Shown here: positions 18,043 to 26,629 of the stretch, in pieces
How positions within the stretch are numbered: position 1 is the first letter of the stretch
Layout of the letters: the number at the start of each line of letters is the position of its first letter
Source: Stappia sp.
GTDB lineage: Bacteria > Pseudomonadota > Alphaproteobacteria > Rhizobiales > Stappiaceae
Direction: 5' to 3'
Assembly (NCBI RefSeq): GCF_040110915.1
Contig: NZ_CP157793.1
Coordinates: forward strand, 1,066,939 to 1,130,938
DNA length: 64,000 nucleotides
The notes under the pieces: model-generated
What the model was told of the DNA's origin: nothing
The model's database searches: none
What the model saw: the letters and a program-made list of their open reading frames with translations, nothing else
Made by a program: the position numbers and the translations under genes

Positions 18043-18714
18043 TCAGGCCTGCAGGGTCTGCGTGATCCAGGCCCAGGCAACGGCCACGCCGTCGGCCGCC
18101 GCGCTCATCGCGCCGGTGATCGCGGCCCAGACCCGCTCGCCGAAGGCCGCGACCCGCATCATCATCGTCATGTCCTCGCGCGGCTCCTCGCGCGGGATTT
18201 CCTCGATGAATTCGATCGCGGTCTGCACGGCCGGGGCATCGACGACACGCCGCGTCACCACGAGCCGGGCATCGGGCGCGACACGCGACTGGTCGGTCTT
18301 GGCGACGGCGGTGGGCTCTTCCGCTTGCGGGTCGAGCAACGCGCGCACCACCACCGCGCGCCCGTCGGGCAGCAGGTGGGTCTCATTGTGCGCGACCTCG
18401 CTGTCGTAGATCACTTCGCCGTGCCGGTCGATGAGCTCGACCCACACGGTCTTGCGACCGCGCAGCTCCACCTCGCCGACCCAGATCGCGTATTCCTCGT
18501 CGCCGGAGGCCGCGCCGGCCGGCGTGCCGAGGGTCACGGCAAGCCGGTCCTCGGGCAGCAGGAACGTTTCGCGGTCGCCTTTTCCGGCGGCCGTCGCAAG
18601 GGTCTCCACGGCGGAAACGCCCGCCGTCGCCATGCCCAGCAGGGCCAGCGCGGCGACAGCCGTCACGGTGCCGCGTCGCGCGGTCTCAATGGGGTCCATC
18701 TTGAAGCCGTACAT
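18043..18714 (-). CDS. Uncharacterised membrane-anchored or exported protein
   Basis: About 223 residues; I do not recognise the family. From ATG 18714 (preceded by GGGAGG at good spacing; an in-frame ATG at 18732 also exists) the protein has a basic N-terminus, then a hydrophobic stretch GTVTAVAALALLGMATAG that could be a signal anchor. The middle part has beta-rich sequence such as YAIWVGEVELRGRKTVWVEL and LVVTRRVVD. The C-terminus carries a run of methionines (MTMMMR) and two amphipathic or hydrophobic helices rich in Ala and Trp. It stands alone between the photolyase and a divergent GntR gene. Confidence 0.6.
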   Translation of the reverse strand: MYGFKMDPIETARRGTVTAVAALALLGMATAGVSAVETLATAAGKGDRETFLLPEDRLAVTLGTPAGAASGDEEYAIWVGEVELRGRKTVWVELIDRHGEVIYDSEVAHNETHLLPDGRAVVVRALLDPQAEEPTAVAKTDQSRVAPDARLVVTRRVVDAPAVQTAIEFIEEIPREEPREDMTMMMRVAAFGERVWAAITGAMSAAADGVAVAWAWITQTLQA

Positions 18715-18773
18715 TCTCGCCTCCCAAGGCACGGCGGCCTCGATGTGTTCCCACCGATGGTCGCCTGAATGTT

Positions 18774-18796
18774 GAACACCTTAAGATTTGGTGTTC
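18774..18796. promoter_or_regulatory. Inverted repeat, candidate operator
   Basis: GAACACC (18774-18780) and GGTGTTC (18790-18796) form a perfect 7-base inverted repeat with a 9-base centre. It lies 60 bases upstream of the unknown exported protein and about 300 bases upstream of the divergent GntR gene. No T-run follows, so an operator is more likely than a terminator. The remainder of 18715-19097 shows no supported gene. Confidence 0.4.
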
Positions 18797-19097
18797 CCGT
18801 CCAAGTATTTTAGACAGGATCGGTGACATGCTTCCTCAAACCTGCTGACGAATCCGTAATATGGATCACGGATTGGCGTCCTTTCCTTAAGGAGCGCGTA
18901 ACCATGTTCCGTCGTTCCTTGTCTAGTCCATTGAAATTGCTGGAATTTGAACCGTGGCAAGAGTGTGGCGTGAAGACGGCGCCGTTATGGCTTTGTCGTC
19001 ATCACGTTTTTGTGAGATTTTTGAATCTCGAGTTGTGCGCGACATTTCGTCAACGATAGAGGGCGCGGGGGGGCGATGCGGCAGGGAGTCGAGTCGA

Positions 19098-19793
19098 ATG
19101 GGCGTCACATTGGCGGTATCTGGCCGGCAGACCCACGGATACAGGGTCTATGTGGCGCTTCGTCGCCGGATCTGCGCGTTTGAGGTGCCTCCGGGCACGG
19201 CGCTGGCGGGCGGCGACATCGCGGCGGAATTCAATGTCAGCCACATTCCCGTGCGGGAGGCCTTCGCGGCGCTCGCCCAGGACGGCTTCATTGAGCATGT
19301 CCCCGGGCGCGGCTACTCCGTGCGCGGCCTCGGCCTGCAGGCGATGCGCATGGATTTCGAGATGATCTATTTCGCCGCGAAGCTTGCCAGCGACGCGGTG
19401 ATCCGCGCCGGGGGCGCGCGGGACGCGGCGCCCTGGCTCGACATGGAGGCGATCGAGGCGCTGGGCCCGCAGGCCGCGCCCGACGCCTATGTCGCCGAAA
19501 TGGAAGGCTTCTATCGTCTGATGCTCGAGGAGATCAGCAACCCGGCCTTCACGCATGTGGTCGCCTGCGCCATCGACCGCACGCATGTCATGCGCCATGT
19601 CGATTTCGCCGGTCGCAGGGACATGGCGTCCCATTGCCGCGAGCGCAGGGTCTTCGTCGACACCCTGCGGGCCGGGGACGGACGGGGCGCGCATGCCCTG
19701 ATCGACGCGGCCTTCGCGCGGCGCGTCGAAGATCTTGACCGGCTGCTGACCCGCGTCGCACGGCTGCACGGTCTTGCGGTTGAGGCCGTCTGA
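19098..19793 (+). CDS. GntR family transcriptional regulator (FCD/FadR subfamily)
   Basis: A 231-residue DNA-binding regulator. The N-terminal winged helix-turn-helix is GGDIAAEFNVSHIPVREAFAALA followed by the wing GFIEHVPGRGYSVR, typical of GntR. The all-helical C-terminal half resembles the FCD ligand-binding domain (FYRLMLEEISNP then HRAL-type helices), although the usual metal-binding histidines are not all obvious. ATG 19098 with AGGGAG upstream is preferred over a longer in-frame start at 18954. It converges on the FecCD-type ABC genes, so it may not regulate them. Confidence 0.82.
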   Translation: MGVTLAVSGRQTHGYRVYVALRRRICAFEVPPGTALAGGDIAAEFNVSHIPVREAFAALAQDGFIEHVPGRGYSVRGLGLQAMRMDFEMIYFAAKLASDAVIRAGGARDAAPWLDMEAIEALGPQAAPDAYVAEMEGFYRLMLEEISNPAFTHVVACAIDRTHVMRHVDFAGRRDMASHCRERRVFVDTLRAGDGRGAHALIDAAFARRVEDLDRLLTRVARLHGLAVEAV

Positions 19794-19845
19794 CATCGGG
19801 TCCCGCCGCCGCTTCTTTCGCCGGCGGATGGCCGGTGGCTCGGGC

Positions 19846-20637
19846 TCACGTCTGCGGGGCTTGCGGACGCCGCAGGGAGGGAAGGCAGACGCTGCGCCCG
19901 CCGGCAAGCCGAGCAATCTCCACCTCGACCCGGTAGATCCGCGACAGCAGATCGGCCGTGAGCGCCGCCTGCGGGGCGCCCTGGGCCGCGACGCCGCCGT
20001 CCTCCAGCAGCATCGCCGTGGTGCCGACGGCGAAGGCCTGATCGGGATCGTGCGTCGACAGCACGACGGTGAGGCCGCTCGCCGCCAGCCCGGCCACCTC
20101 GCTCAACACCCGCGCCTGATTGCCGAAGTCGAGACTGGCCGTCGGTTCGTCCATCACCAGCACGGGCGCCTCCTGCGCGAGCGCGCGGGCGATCAGGACA
20201 AGCTGGCGCTGACCGCCGGACAGGCGCGTGTAGTCGGCGGGCGCGAGATCGCCGATGCCGAGACGCTCCAGCGCATCGCGCGCGATGCGGCGGTCCCGTG
20301 CGCCGGGCTGCGCGAAGGGCCCGAGACGCGCCGTGCGGCCCATCAGCACGATCTCATGCGCGGTGTGCGCGAAGGGGGCGGCGTGGGCCTGGGGCACATA
20401 GGCGACGCGGCGGGCGGTCTCGGCGCGCGACAGGCGCGCCTGCGGCACGCCGTCGAGGTGCACCGTCCCGTGTTTGGCCGGCAGGAGGCCGAGAAGCGTC
20501 TTGAACAGCGTCGTCTTGCCCGAGCCGTTGGGCCCGAGCAGGCACAGCACATCCCCGGCGCCGGCGGCAAGCGAGATCCCGCGCGCCACGGTCCGGCCGG
20601 GATAGCCGATCGCGAGATCGCGCGCCTCCAGCCTCAT
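19846..20637 (-). CDS. ABC transporter ATP-binding protein (FecE/BtuD/MolC type)
   Basis: A 263-residue ATPase: Walker A GPNGSGKTT, signature LSGGQRQLVLIARAL, Walker B LVMDEPTASLD, and the switch His in STHD. It powers import through the adjacent FecCD-type permease. ATG 20637 overlaps the permease stop by four bases, showing tight coupling. The long open frame further upstream is not coding. Family relatives serve iron-siderophore, haem, cobalamin or, in Haemophilus MolC, molybdate and tungstate. Confidence 0.9.
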   Translation of the reverse strand: MRLEARDLAIGYPGRTVARGISLAAGAGDVLCLLGPNGSGKTTLFKTLLGLLPAKHGTVHLDGVPQARLSRAETARRVAYVPQAHAAPFAHTAHEIVLMGRTARLGPFAQPGARDRRIARDALERLGIGDLAPADYTRLSGGQRQLVLIARALAQEAPVLVMDEPTASLDFGNQARVLSEVAGLAASGLTVVLSTHDPDQAFAVGTTAMLLEDGGVAAQGAPQAALTADLLSRIYRVEVEIARLAGGRSVCLPSLRRPQAPQT

Positions 20638-21668
20638 GCCCAGCTCCGCCGTCCGCGCGCCAGCAGCCACAGGAAGAACGGAGCGCCGACGACGGCGGTC
20701 AGGATGCCGAGCGGCACCTCGGTCGCGGCGATGGTGCGCGCCAGCGTGTCCACCAGCAAAAGGTAGCCCGCTCCGAGCAGGACCGAGGCCGGCAGCAGCA
20801 CGCCGAAGCCGGGGCCGACCAGCATGCGGGCGATATGCGGAATGACGAGCCCGACCCAGCCGACGATGCCCGCGATCGCCACCACGCTGGCCGTGACGAG
20901 CGTGGCGCAGACGATGACGGCCGCCCGCAGCCGGCCGGCCTCCAGGCCGAGCGCGCGGGCCTCCTCGTCGCCGAGCGACAGCACGTTGATGCGCCAGCGC
21001 AGAAGGATGAGCGGGATCAGCCCGAGCACCACCACGGGCGCGGCCGGCAGGAGATCCTCCGGCTTGGCGCCGGCCAGCGAGCCCAGCAGCCAGAAGGTGA
21101 TGGCGGGCAATTGATCGTAAGGATCGGCGAGCACCTTGAGCAGCGAGGTGGCGGCCCCGGTCAGCGCGCCGACGACGACGCCGGTGAGCACCAGCACCAG
21201 CGTGCGGTCGCCGCTGCGCACGGAGGCCGCGACGAAGCCGACGAGCGCCACGGCGCCGAGCCCCCCGGCGAAGCCCATCAGCTGGATCGCGGCGACCGGC
21301 AGGGCCAGGAAGATGCCGAGCACGGCGCCAAGGGCCGCGCCCGCCGACACGCCGAGAATATCGGGCGAGACGAGCGGGTTGCGAAACAGGGTCTGGTAGC
21401 ACGCGCCGGCGGCCGCGAGGGCCGCGCCCACCAGCAGGGCGGCCGCGACGCGTGGCAGGCGGATCGACAGCACCACCGTGCGTGCCGCCTCGGACGCGTC
21501 GGATGCGATCCCCGTCACGCTGCCGGCGAGCACCGCAAGCGCCGTCGCCGGCGGCACGGGAAACGGACCGACGAGGAGGGCCGCGAAGGCCAGCGCCGCG
21601 ACCAGTCCGGAAAGGAATGCCAGCAGAGGGACGGCGATGCCGCGCGGCGAGGGCGCCGGCTGCGTCAC
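20634..21668 (-). CDS. ABC transporter permease, FecCD/BtuC family
   Basis: A 344-residue permease with about ten membrane segments. Recognisable FecCD blocks are RLPRVAAALLVGAALAAAGACYQTLFRNPLVSP split over two helices, GDRTLVLVLTG, FWLLGSLAG, and GLVIPHIARMLVGP near the C-terminus. The GTG at 21668 overlaps the binding-protein stop by four bases (GTGA), so the three genes form one transcript. Cargo is not evident; see the binding protein. Confidence 0.9.
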   Translation of the reverse strand: MTQPAPSPRGIAVPLLAFLSGLVAALAFAALLVGPFPVPPATALAVLAGSVTGIASDASEAARTVVLSIRLPRVAAALLVGAALAAAGACYQTLFRNPLVSPDILGVSAGAALGAVLGIFLALPVAAIQLMGFAGGLGAVALVGFVAASVRSGDRTLVLVLTGVVVGALTGAATSLLKVLADPYDQLPAITFWLLGSLAGAKPEDLLPAAPVVVLGLIPLILLRWRINVLSLGDEEARALGLEAGRLRAAVIVCATLVTASVVAIAGIVGWVGLVIPHIARMLVGPGFGVLLPASVLLGAGYLLLVDTLARTIAATEVPLGILTAVVGAPFFLWLLARGRRSWA

Positions 21669-22705
21669 GGCGCGCGCCCGTTCGCCCATTCGATCAACCG
21701 GTCGAGCTCCGGCTCCGACAGGTCGACGTGGTACCAGAGCTTGTAGAATTCGCGGGTGGCGACGCGCAGGTCGCCCGTCCAGCGGTCGGGATAGAACAGG
21801 CCGGCGAGCCATTCGAGCCCCATCAGCCGGTTGATCGACGGCGGGCGGTCGATCCATCCGAAGGGCGCGCGCGGCGACAGATAGACCCGGCCCTCGCGCA
21901 CGGCGGTGATGCCGGCCCAAAGCGGGTCGCGCCAGACCCGGTCGAAGAAGGTGCGGTCCCAGGTGATGATCGTGTCGGGATCGGCGACGATCACCTGTTC
22001 GGGCGAGGCGCGCACGAGCCCGTATTGACCAGGGGCCTCGGCCACGTTGCGCCCGCCGGCGCGTTCGATGATCTCGGTGTTGATCGAGCCCTTCAGGCCC
22101 GTCTCCAGCCCGTCCGGTCCGCGCGCGAGATAGACGCGGGGACGGGCCTCCTGCGGCACATCGGCGAGCGTGGCGTCGAGCCGAGAGAAGGTGTCCTCGA
22201 CATCCCGCGCCAGCGTCTCCCCGCGCTCGGCGACGCCAAGCGCCTGACCCAGCAGCCGCAGCGCGGCCGGTGTTGCCTCGAACCTCCCGTCGATCAGGAT
22301 ATAGGGAATGCCGGTCTGCGCCTGCACGCGGTCGGCGAGATCGATGTAGGTGGCGCGGACGGAGCCGAAGTCGACGATGACGTCCGGCTTCAGCGCGATC
22401 ACGCGCTCCAGATTGGCGCCACCGCCGCGTCCCGTCAGGCGGCCGGTTTCGGGGAGGTCGCGGTAGGCCTCGGCGATATAGGGGCGTTCGACCGCCCGCA
22501 AGGCGCGCGGCCAGCCGAGAAGGGCGTCGGGCTTCAGCGCATAAACGACGATCGCGGCCGGCGGCCCGGCGGCGAAGACCCGGGTGACGGTCTCGGGCAG
22601 CTCGACCACGCGCCCGGCGGAATCGGTGATGCTGCGCGCCTGAACCGCCGGGCCGGCGGCCCAGGCGACGGCGAGGGTCAGAAGAAACAACGCCAGACGT
22701 GTCAT
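21665..22705 (-). CDS. ABC transporter substrate-binding protein (TroA/FepB-like)
   Basis: A 346-residue periplasmic binding protein with signal peptide MTRLALFLLTLAVAWAAGP. Two-lobed class III features: RSITDSAGRVVELPETVTRV at the mature start and WIDRPPSINRLMGLEWLAGLFYP near the end. Such proteins bind metal chelates, cobalamin or, in the MolA branch, molybdate and tungstate. Since the next genes downstream of the cluster's other end are ModA-like and TupABC, an oxyanion cargo is a plausible inference; iron chelate remains possible. Confidence 0.85.
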   Translation of the reverse strand: MTRLALFLLTLAVAWAAGPAVQARSITDSAGRVVELPETVTRVFAAGPPAAIVVYALKPDALLGWPRALRAVERPYIAEAYRDLPETGRLTGRGGGANLERVIALKPDVIVDFGSVRATYIDLADRVQAQTGIPYILIDGRFEATPAALRLLGQALGVAERGETLARDVEDTFSRLDATLADVPQEARPRVYLARGPDGLETGLKGSINTEIIERAGGRNVAEAPGQYGLVRASPEQVIVADPDTIITWDRTFFDRVWRDPLWAGITAVREGRVYLSPRAPFGWIDRPPSINRLMGLEWLAGLFYPDRWTGDLRVATREFYKLWYHVDLSEPELDRLIEWANGRAP

Positions 22706-22789
22706 GCGCGGGGTCTCCTCTCTTGCCCGGCCCTCCGCGTGTCCCCGCCTCCGGGGCAGTCCCGTGCCGGGTTTGCGGCCACTCGGTAT

Positions 22790-23614
22790 CTAGGTCGCGT
22801 CAGGGACGCCCGCCACGGCGAACCCGTAGGTCTTCAGAATCGACTGCCCCTTCGGCGACAGGATGAAGGCGGCGAGCCGCCAGGCGTTTTCCGAGGCGCC
22901 GTTCAGCACCGTGAGCCCGTAGTCGGCCCCCACGGCAAGCGGCTCCGGCAGCGGCACGATGCGCAGGGCGGGGACCTCGCCCTTCGCCAGAACGGCGTTG
23001 GTGCAATAGGTCAGGAAGATGTCGGCCTTGTCGTTCTCCATCACCCAGGCATAGGGGTTTCGGCCGGCCGGCGGCGGCGCGCTGTCGGGCCCGCCGGTCA
23101 GTTGCAGCGCCTTGGACCTGAGCGTGTCGCCCGCACCCGTCTGAAGCGCCTCGGCCTTGTCGAAGACCTGAAAGGCGTAGTCGCCCGCCGGATCGGCCTT
23201 CGGCGTGGAGGTGCCGACGCGCGTGTCGGGATCGAGCAGGGCGGCCAGCATCGTCTCCGGCGTCACATCGACGGCGGCCTGCGTCAGCGCGCAAAGCCGG
23301 TTGCGGGCGAACAGCGCGACGGGGCCGCTCCTGCCGGCGTTCGCGAGCGTCGTGGGGTGCTTCATGTTGGCGGAGGCAAAGACCTCCGCGGCCTCGCCCT
23401 CCTCCAGCCGCGCGCGCAGCAGGCCGGAGGGCCCGAAGGCGCGCTCGACGGCGACGCCGGTTTCCTCGGCGTAGGCGTCGGCAATCTCCGTCATCGCGGC
23501 CTTCAGGCTGCCGGCGGCATGGAGTTTCACGGACGGGTCGGCCATGGCGGAAACCGGGGCGAGGGTGGCGAGGGCGAAAAGGGCGATGAGAATTGCGCGG
23601 AGCAGGCTCGGCAC
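22790..23614 (-). CDS. ModA-like extracellular oxyanion-binding protein, orphan
   Basis: A 274-residue periplasmic binding protein beginning with GTG 23614, which has AGGAG at good spacing. The signal peptide ends near APVSAMA. The mature start VKLHAAGSLKAAMTEIADAY, then FGPSGLLRARLEEGEAAEVFAS, is the ModA-type phosphate/molybdate-binding pattern (A-G-S-L, G-x-S-G, D/E-V-F-A-S-A). The C-terminal part contains DIFLTYCTNAVLA. No ModB or ModC lies next to it; it sits between a FecCD-type system and TupABC and may feed one of them. Confidence 0.82.
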   Translation of the reverse strand: MPSLLRAILIALFALATLAPVSAMADPSVKLHAAGSLKAAMTEIADAYAEETGVAVERAFGPSGLLRARLEEGEAAEVFASANMKHPTTLANAGRSGPVALFARNRLCALTQAAVDVTPETMLAALLDPDTRVGTSTPKADPAGDYAFQVFDKAEALQTGAGDTLRSKALQLTGGPDSAPPPAGRNPYAWVMENDKADIFLTYCTNAVLAKGEVPALRIVPLPEPLAVGADYGLTVLNGASENAWRLAAFILSPKGQSILKTYGFAVAGVPDAT

Positions 23615-23757
23615 GTCGGATCTCCTGAGCGCAGGGACGCGGCGCAATGGCGCGCGATGCGGTGCAAACGGACAGGCGGCGAGGAAGGGGGGCCGCACGG
23701 CGCGGGCGCGCCGTGCGAAGATTGCGGCCGGGCGCAAGATGGTGCCCGGCCTCAGGC

Positions 23758-24591
23758 TCAGCTTCCCGCCGACGCGTTGGGGAAGAACAGCTGCTGGCCG
23801 TCGACCTTGTAGCCGGCGATGGCCGCCTGGCCTTCCTCGGAGATCACCCAGTCGACGAAGCGCTGGCCAAGCTCGGCCTTCACGCCGGGGTGCTTTTCCT
23901 TGTTCACCAGGATGATGCCGTACTGGTTGAACATCTTGGGGTCGCCCTCGACCGCGATCTGGTAGTCGCCCTTGTTGCCGAAGGCGATCCAGGTGGCGCG
24001 GTCGGTCATGATGTAGGCACCCATGCCGGTGCCGGTGTTGAGCGTCGCGCCCATGCCCGATCCAGTCTCGCGGTACCAGCCGCCGGAGGCGGCCGACACG
24101 TCGATGCCGGCCTGGTTCCACAGGCGGAGTTCCGCCTTGTTGGTGCCGCTGTCGTCGCCGCGCGAGGCAAAGGGCGCCTGCGCCTCGGCGATCTTGGTCA
24201 GCGCCGCCACGACGTCGGAGGAGCCGGCGACCCCGGCCGGATCGGACGGCGGGCCGACGATCACGAAATCATTGTACATGACGTCGAAGCGCTTCACGCC
24301 GTTGCCGTCGGCGACGAACTTCTCTTCCGCCGGCTTGGCGTGGACGAAGAGAACGTCGCCGTCGCCGTTCGCCGCGTTGCGGATCGCCTGGCCGGTGCCG
24401 ACCGCAACCACGCGCACCTCGATGCCCGTCTTGTCGGTGAACATCGGCAGGATGTGGTCGAACAGGCCGGAGTTCTGCGTCGAGGTCGTCGACTGCACGA
24501 TGATGAAATCATCCTCCGCCGAGGCCGGCCCGGCAAGGCCAAGCGCGAGCGCGCCGGCGGCGGCAAGCGCGAGGAACTGGCGTCTGATCAT
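23758..24591 (-). CDS. tupA: Tungstate ABC transporter substrate-binding protein
   Basis: A 277-residue periplasmic protein. From ATG 24591 (GGGAGA upstream) the signal peptide reads MIRRQFLALAAAGALALG and ends near PASA. The mature protein begins FIIVQSTTSTQNSGLFDHIL, with the TTST motif that binds the oxyanion in TupA. It continues with DGDVLFVHAKPAEEKF and SRGDDSGTNKAELRLW, again typical of TupA. It delivers tungstate, possibly also molybdate, to TupB and TupC. Confidence 0.92.
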   Translation of the reverse strand: MIRRQFLALAAAGALALGLAGPASAEDDFIIVQSTTSTQNSGLFDHILPMFTDKTGIEVRVVAVGTGQAIRNAANGDGDVLFVHAKPAEEKFVADGNGVKRFDVMYNDFVIVGPPSDPAGVAGSSDVVAALTKIAEAQAPFASRGDDSGTNKAELRLWNQAGIDVSAASGGWYRETGSGMGATLNTGTGMGAYIMTDRATWIAFGNKGDYQIAVEGDPKMFNQYGIILVNKEKHPGVKAELGQRFVDWVISEEGQAAIAGYKVDGQQLFFPNASAGS

Positions 24592-24673
24592 GGTATCTCC
24601 CTTGTTTTGGTTGGAGTGAAAGGGTCGGTTTGACTGGGTGGCGCGGGTTTGCCTCGGCAGGGAAACCCGCGCG

Positions 24674-25507
24674 TCAGCGGGGCGCGGGGCCGTGTCTCGC
24701 GCCCTGCGGCGCGATGTAGAGCCGGCCTTCCAGCCAGGCGCGGGCGGCCGGCGAGCGGGGGCTTTCCAGCACGCGCGCGGCCGGACCCGCCTCCACAAGC
24801 CGGCCGGCATCGAGGAAGGCGACGTCATCGGCGATGCGCCGCGCCTGTCCCAGATCGTGGGTGACCATGACGATGGTCACGCCGCGCCCGTGCGCGGTGG
24901 CGATGAGATCCTCGATGGCATGCGTCGAGGCCGGATCGAGGCTGGCCGTCGGCTCGTCGAGGAACAGCAGATCCGGCGCGCAGGCCAGCGCGCGCGCGAT
25001 CGCCAGCCGCTGCTGTTCGCCGCCCGACAGCACCCGCGCCGGGCGTTTGGCAAGCTCCGTGAGCCGGGCCTGCTCCAGCGCCTCGGCGACGCGGCGCTTG
25101 CGTTCCGCACCGCCGATGCCGCGCACCGATAGCGCGAATTGCAGATTGGCCAGAACCGAGCGGCGCAGCATCACGGGGCGCTGGAACACCATGGCCTGCG
25201 CGCGGCGCGCGGCGCGGTCCAGCGGCCGGCCGTTCCACACGATATCGCCGGCGCCGGGCGCGATCAGCCCGTGCAACAGGCGCAGCAGCAGGCTCTTGCC
25301 CGCGCCGTTCGCGCCCATCACAACAAGCCGCCGTCCCCGGGGAATGGCGAGATCGAGCGGGCCGATCAGCCGTTTGCCGCCGGCCTCGAAGGTGACGCCG
25401 CGCGCGGCGAGCAGGGCGTCGGCCGCATCGCGATGCGGCGTGTCGATGGCGCGCGCGCGTTCGGCCGCGTCGAGCGCATGAACGGTGGCGGTGCAGACCT
25501 CAGGCAT
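24674..25507 (-). CDS. tupC: Tungstate ABC transporter ATP-binding protein
   Basis: A 277-residue ATPase with Walker A GANGAGKS, signature LSGGEQQRLAIARAL, Walker B LLFLDEPTASLD and switch His in VTHD. It overlaps the end of tupB by eight bases and precedes tupA, the usual tupBCA grouping in a different order. About 30 extra residues precede the first beta strand, so an internal start is possible. It energises tungstate import. Confidence 0.9.
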   Translation of the reverse strand: MPEVCTATVHALDAAERARAIDTPHRDAADALLAARGVTFEAGGKRLIGPLDLAIPRGRRLVVMGANGAGKSLLLRLLHGLIAPGAGDIVWNGRPLDRAARRAQAMVFQRPVMLRRSVLANLQFALSVRGIGGAERKRRVAEALEQARLTELAKRPARVLSGGEQQRLAIARALACAPDLLFLDEPTASLDPASTHAIEDLIATAHGRGVTIVMVTHDLGQARRIADDVAFLDAGRLVEAGPAARVLESPRSPAARAWLEGRLYIAPQGARHGPAPR

Positions 25508-26207
25508 AGGCCGACCTCACGGCAGAGGCGCGCAACGCCATCACGGCGGCGTTGACGGCGATGGCGATGGTCAGCAGCACCACGCCGAGGGCGAGCGCGA
25601 GTTCCAGATTGCCCTTGGAGGTTTCCAGTGCGATCGTGGTGGTCATGACCCGGGTCACGTGGTTGATGTTGCCGCCGACGATGATCACCGCGCCGACCTC
25701 CGCCACCGCCCGGCCGAAACCGGCGAGCGCGACGGTCAGCAGCGAGTAGCGGGCATCCCACAGGAGCGCGGCGATGCGGCTTGCCGGCCCGACGCCGAGC
25801 GAGGCGAATTGCTCCGCGTACTCGCGGTCGAGATCCTCCACCACCTGACGCGTGAGCGCGGCGACGATGGGCGTCACCAGAATCGTCTGGGCGATCACCA
25901 TGGCGGTCGGCGTGTAGAGCAGGCGCAAGGGGCCGAAGGGCCCGGCGGCCGACAGGGCGAGATAGACAACAAGGCCGGCCACGACCGGCGGCAAGCCCAT
26001 CAGCGCATTGAGGAACACGGTGACGATGGTGCGTCCGGGAAAGCGGAACGTGCCGACCAGCGCGCCGAGCGGGAGGCCGATCACGCAGGAGATGACCACC
26101 GCCGTCAGCGTCACGCGCAGCGACAGGGCCACGATCTCCACGAGATCGGGGTCCGCGCCGAGAATGAGCCCGACGGCCTGCCCGAGAATGGACGTGAAGC
26201 TTTCCAT
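25500..26207 (-). CDS. tupB: Tungstate ABC transporter permease
   Basis: A 235-residue inner-membrane protein with about five membrane segments. The EAA-type loop lies around EQFASLGVGPASRIAALLWD, where permeases contact the ATPase. ATG 26207 is preceded by GGAGGAG; the open frame further upstream is not coding. First gene of the tupB-tupC-tupA transcript. It is divergent from the Amt fusion gene across a 422-base gap. Confidence 0.9.
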   Translation of the reverse strand: MESFTSILGQAVGLILGADPDLVEIVALSLRVTLTAVVISCVIGLPLGALVGTFRFPGRTIVTVFLNALMGLPPVVAGLVVYLALSAAGPFGPLRLLYTPTAMVIAQTILVTPIVAALTRQVVEDLDREYAEQFASLGVGPASRIAALLWDARYSLLTVALAGFGRAVAEVGAVIIVGGNINHVTRVMTTTIALETSKGNLELALALGVVLLTIAIAVNAAVMALRASAVRSAYA

Positions 26208-26629
26208 ATGTGCGAAATCTCCTCCTTCGGGGAAGGAATGCACAAAAATATCAGAAAATCCACACCGTGCTGCGGGCATTCTCGCAGGATGTTGGAAAAC
26301 GTCTGAACCGCGCGCGCCGCGCGGGATGTTCCGCGCGGGGGCGGACCGGATTGCTTCGGAGGAAATAACAGAAAATGCAGTAATATGCGCAATTCGACTC
26401 ACCGGCGACGGGAAAGCGGTGAACGTCGGAGGAGCGCGGACACCCGACATCACGGTGCGGCAGGCGTGATGTGTTGCCCCTGGTTGAAAGGTCTTCTCCG
26501 AAAGTCGATAGGTGTTTTTCAATCGACCTTTGTGTCCGCGAATCTTCGCCGACGTTTTTTATTGAAGTGACCTTGCGTTAACGGGTGTGTTCCTAAGCTG
26601 CAAAAAAAATCACTGTGCTGGAGTACAAC
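26208..26629. other. Divergent intergenic region between tupB and the Amt fusion
   Basis: No supported gene. CCGCGCGG occurs at 26317-26324 and 26331-26338. I looked for a GG-N10-GC sigma-54 element ahead of the Amt gene and for a ModE-type site ahead of tupB and found neither. Confidence 0.5.

Noticed and set aside
18823..19059. A 78-codon plus-strand frame ahead of the GntR gene
   Set aside because: No ribosome binding site, no family, and it overlaps the region where the GntR promoter should be.
26520..26629. A sigma-54 promoter ahead of the Amt fusion, expected for nitrogen control
   Set aside because: GG and GC pairs with the required 10-base spacing were not found; the nearest have 11 or 12.
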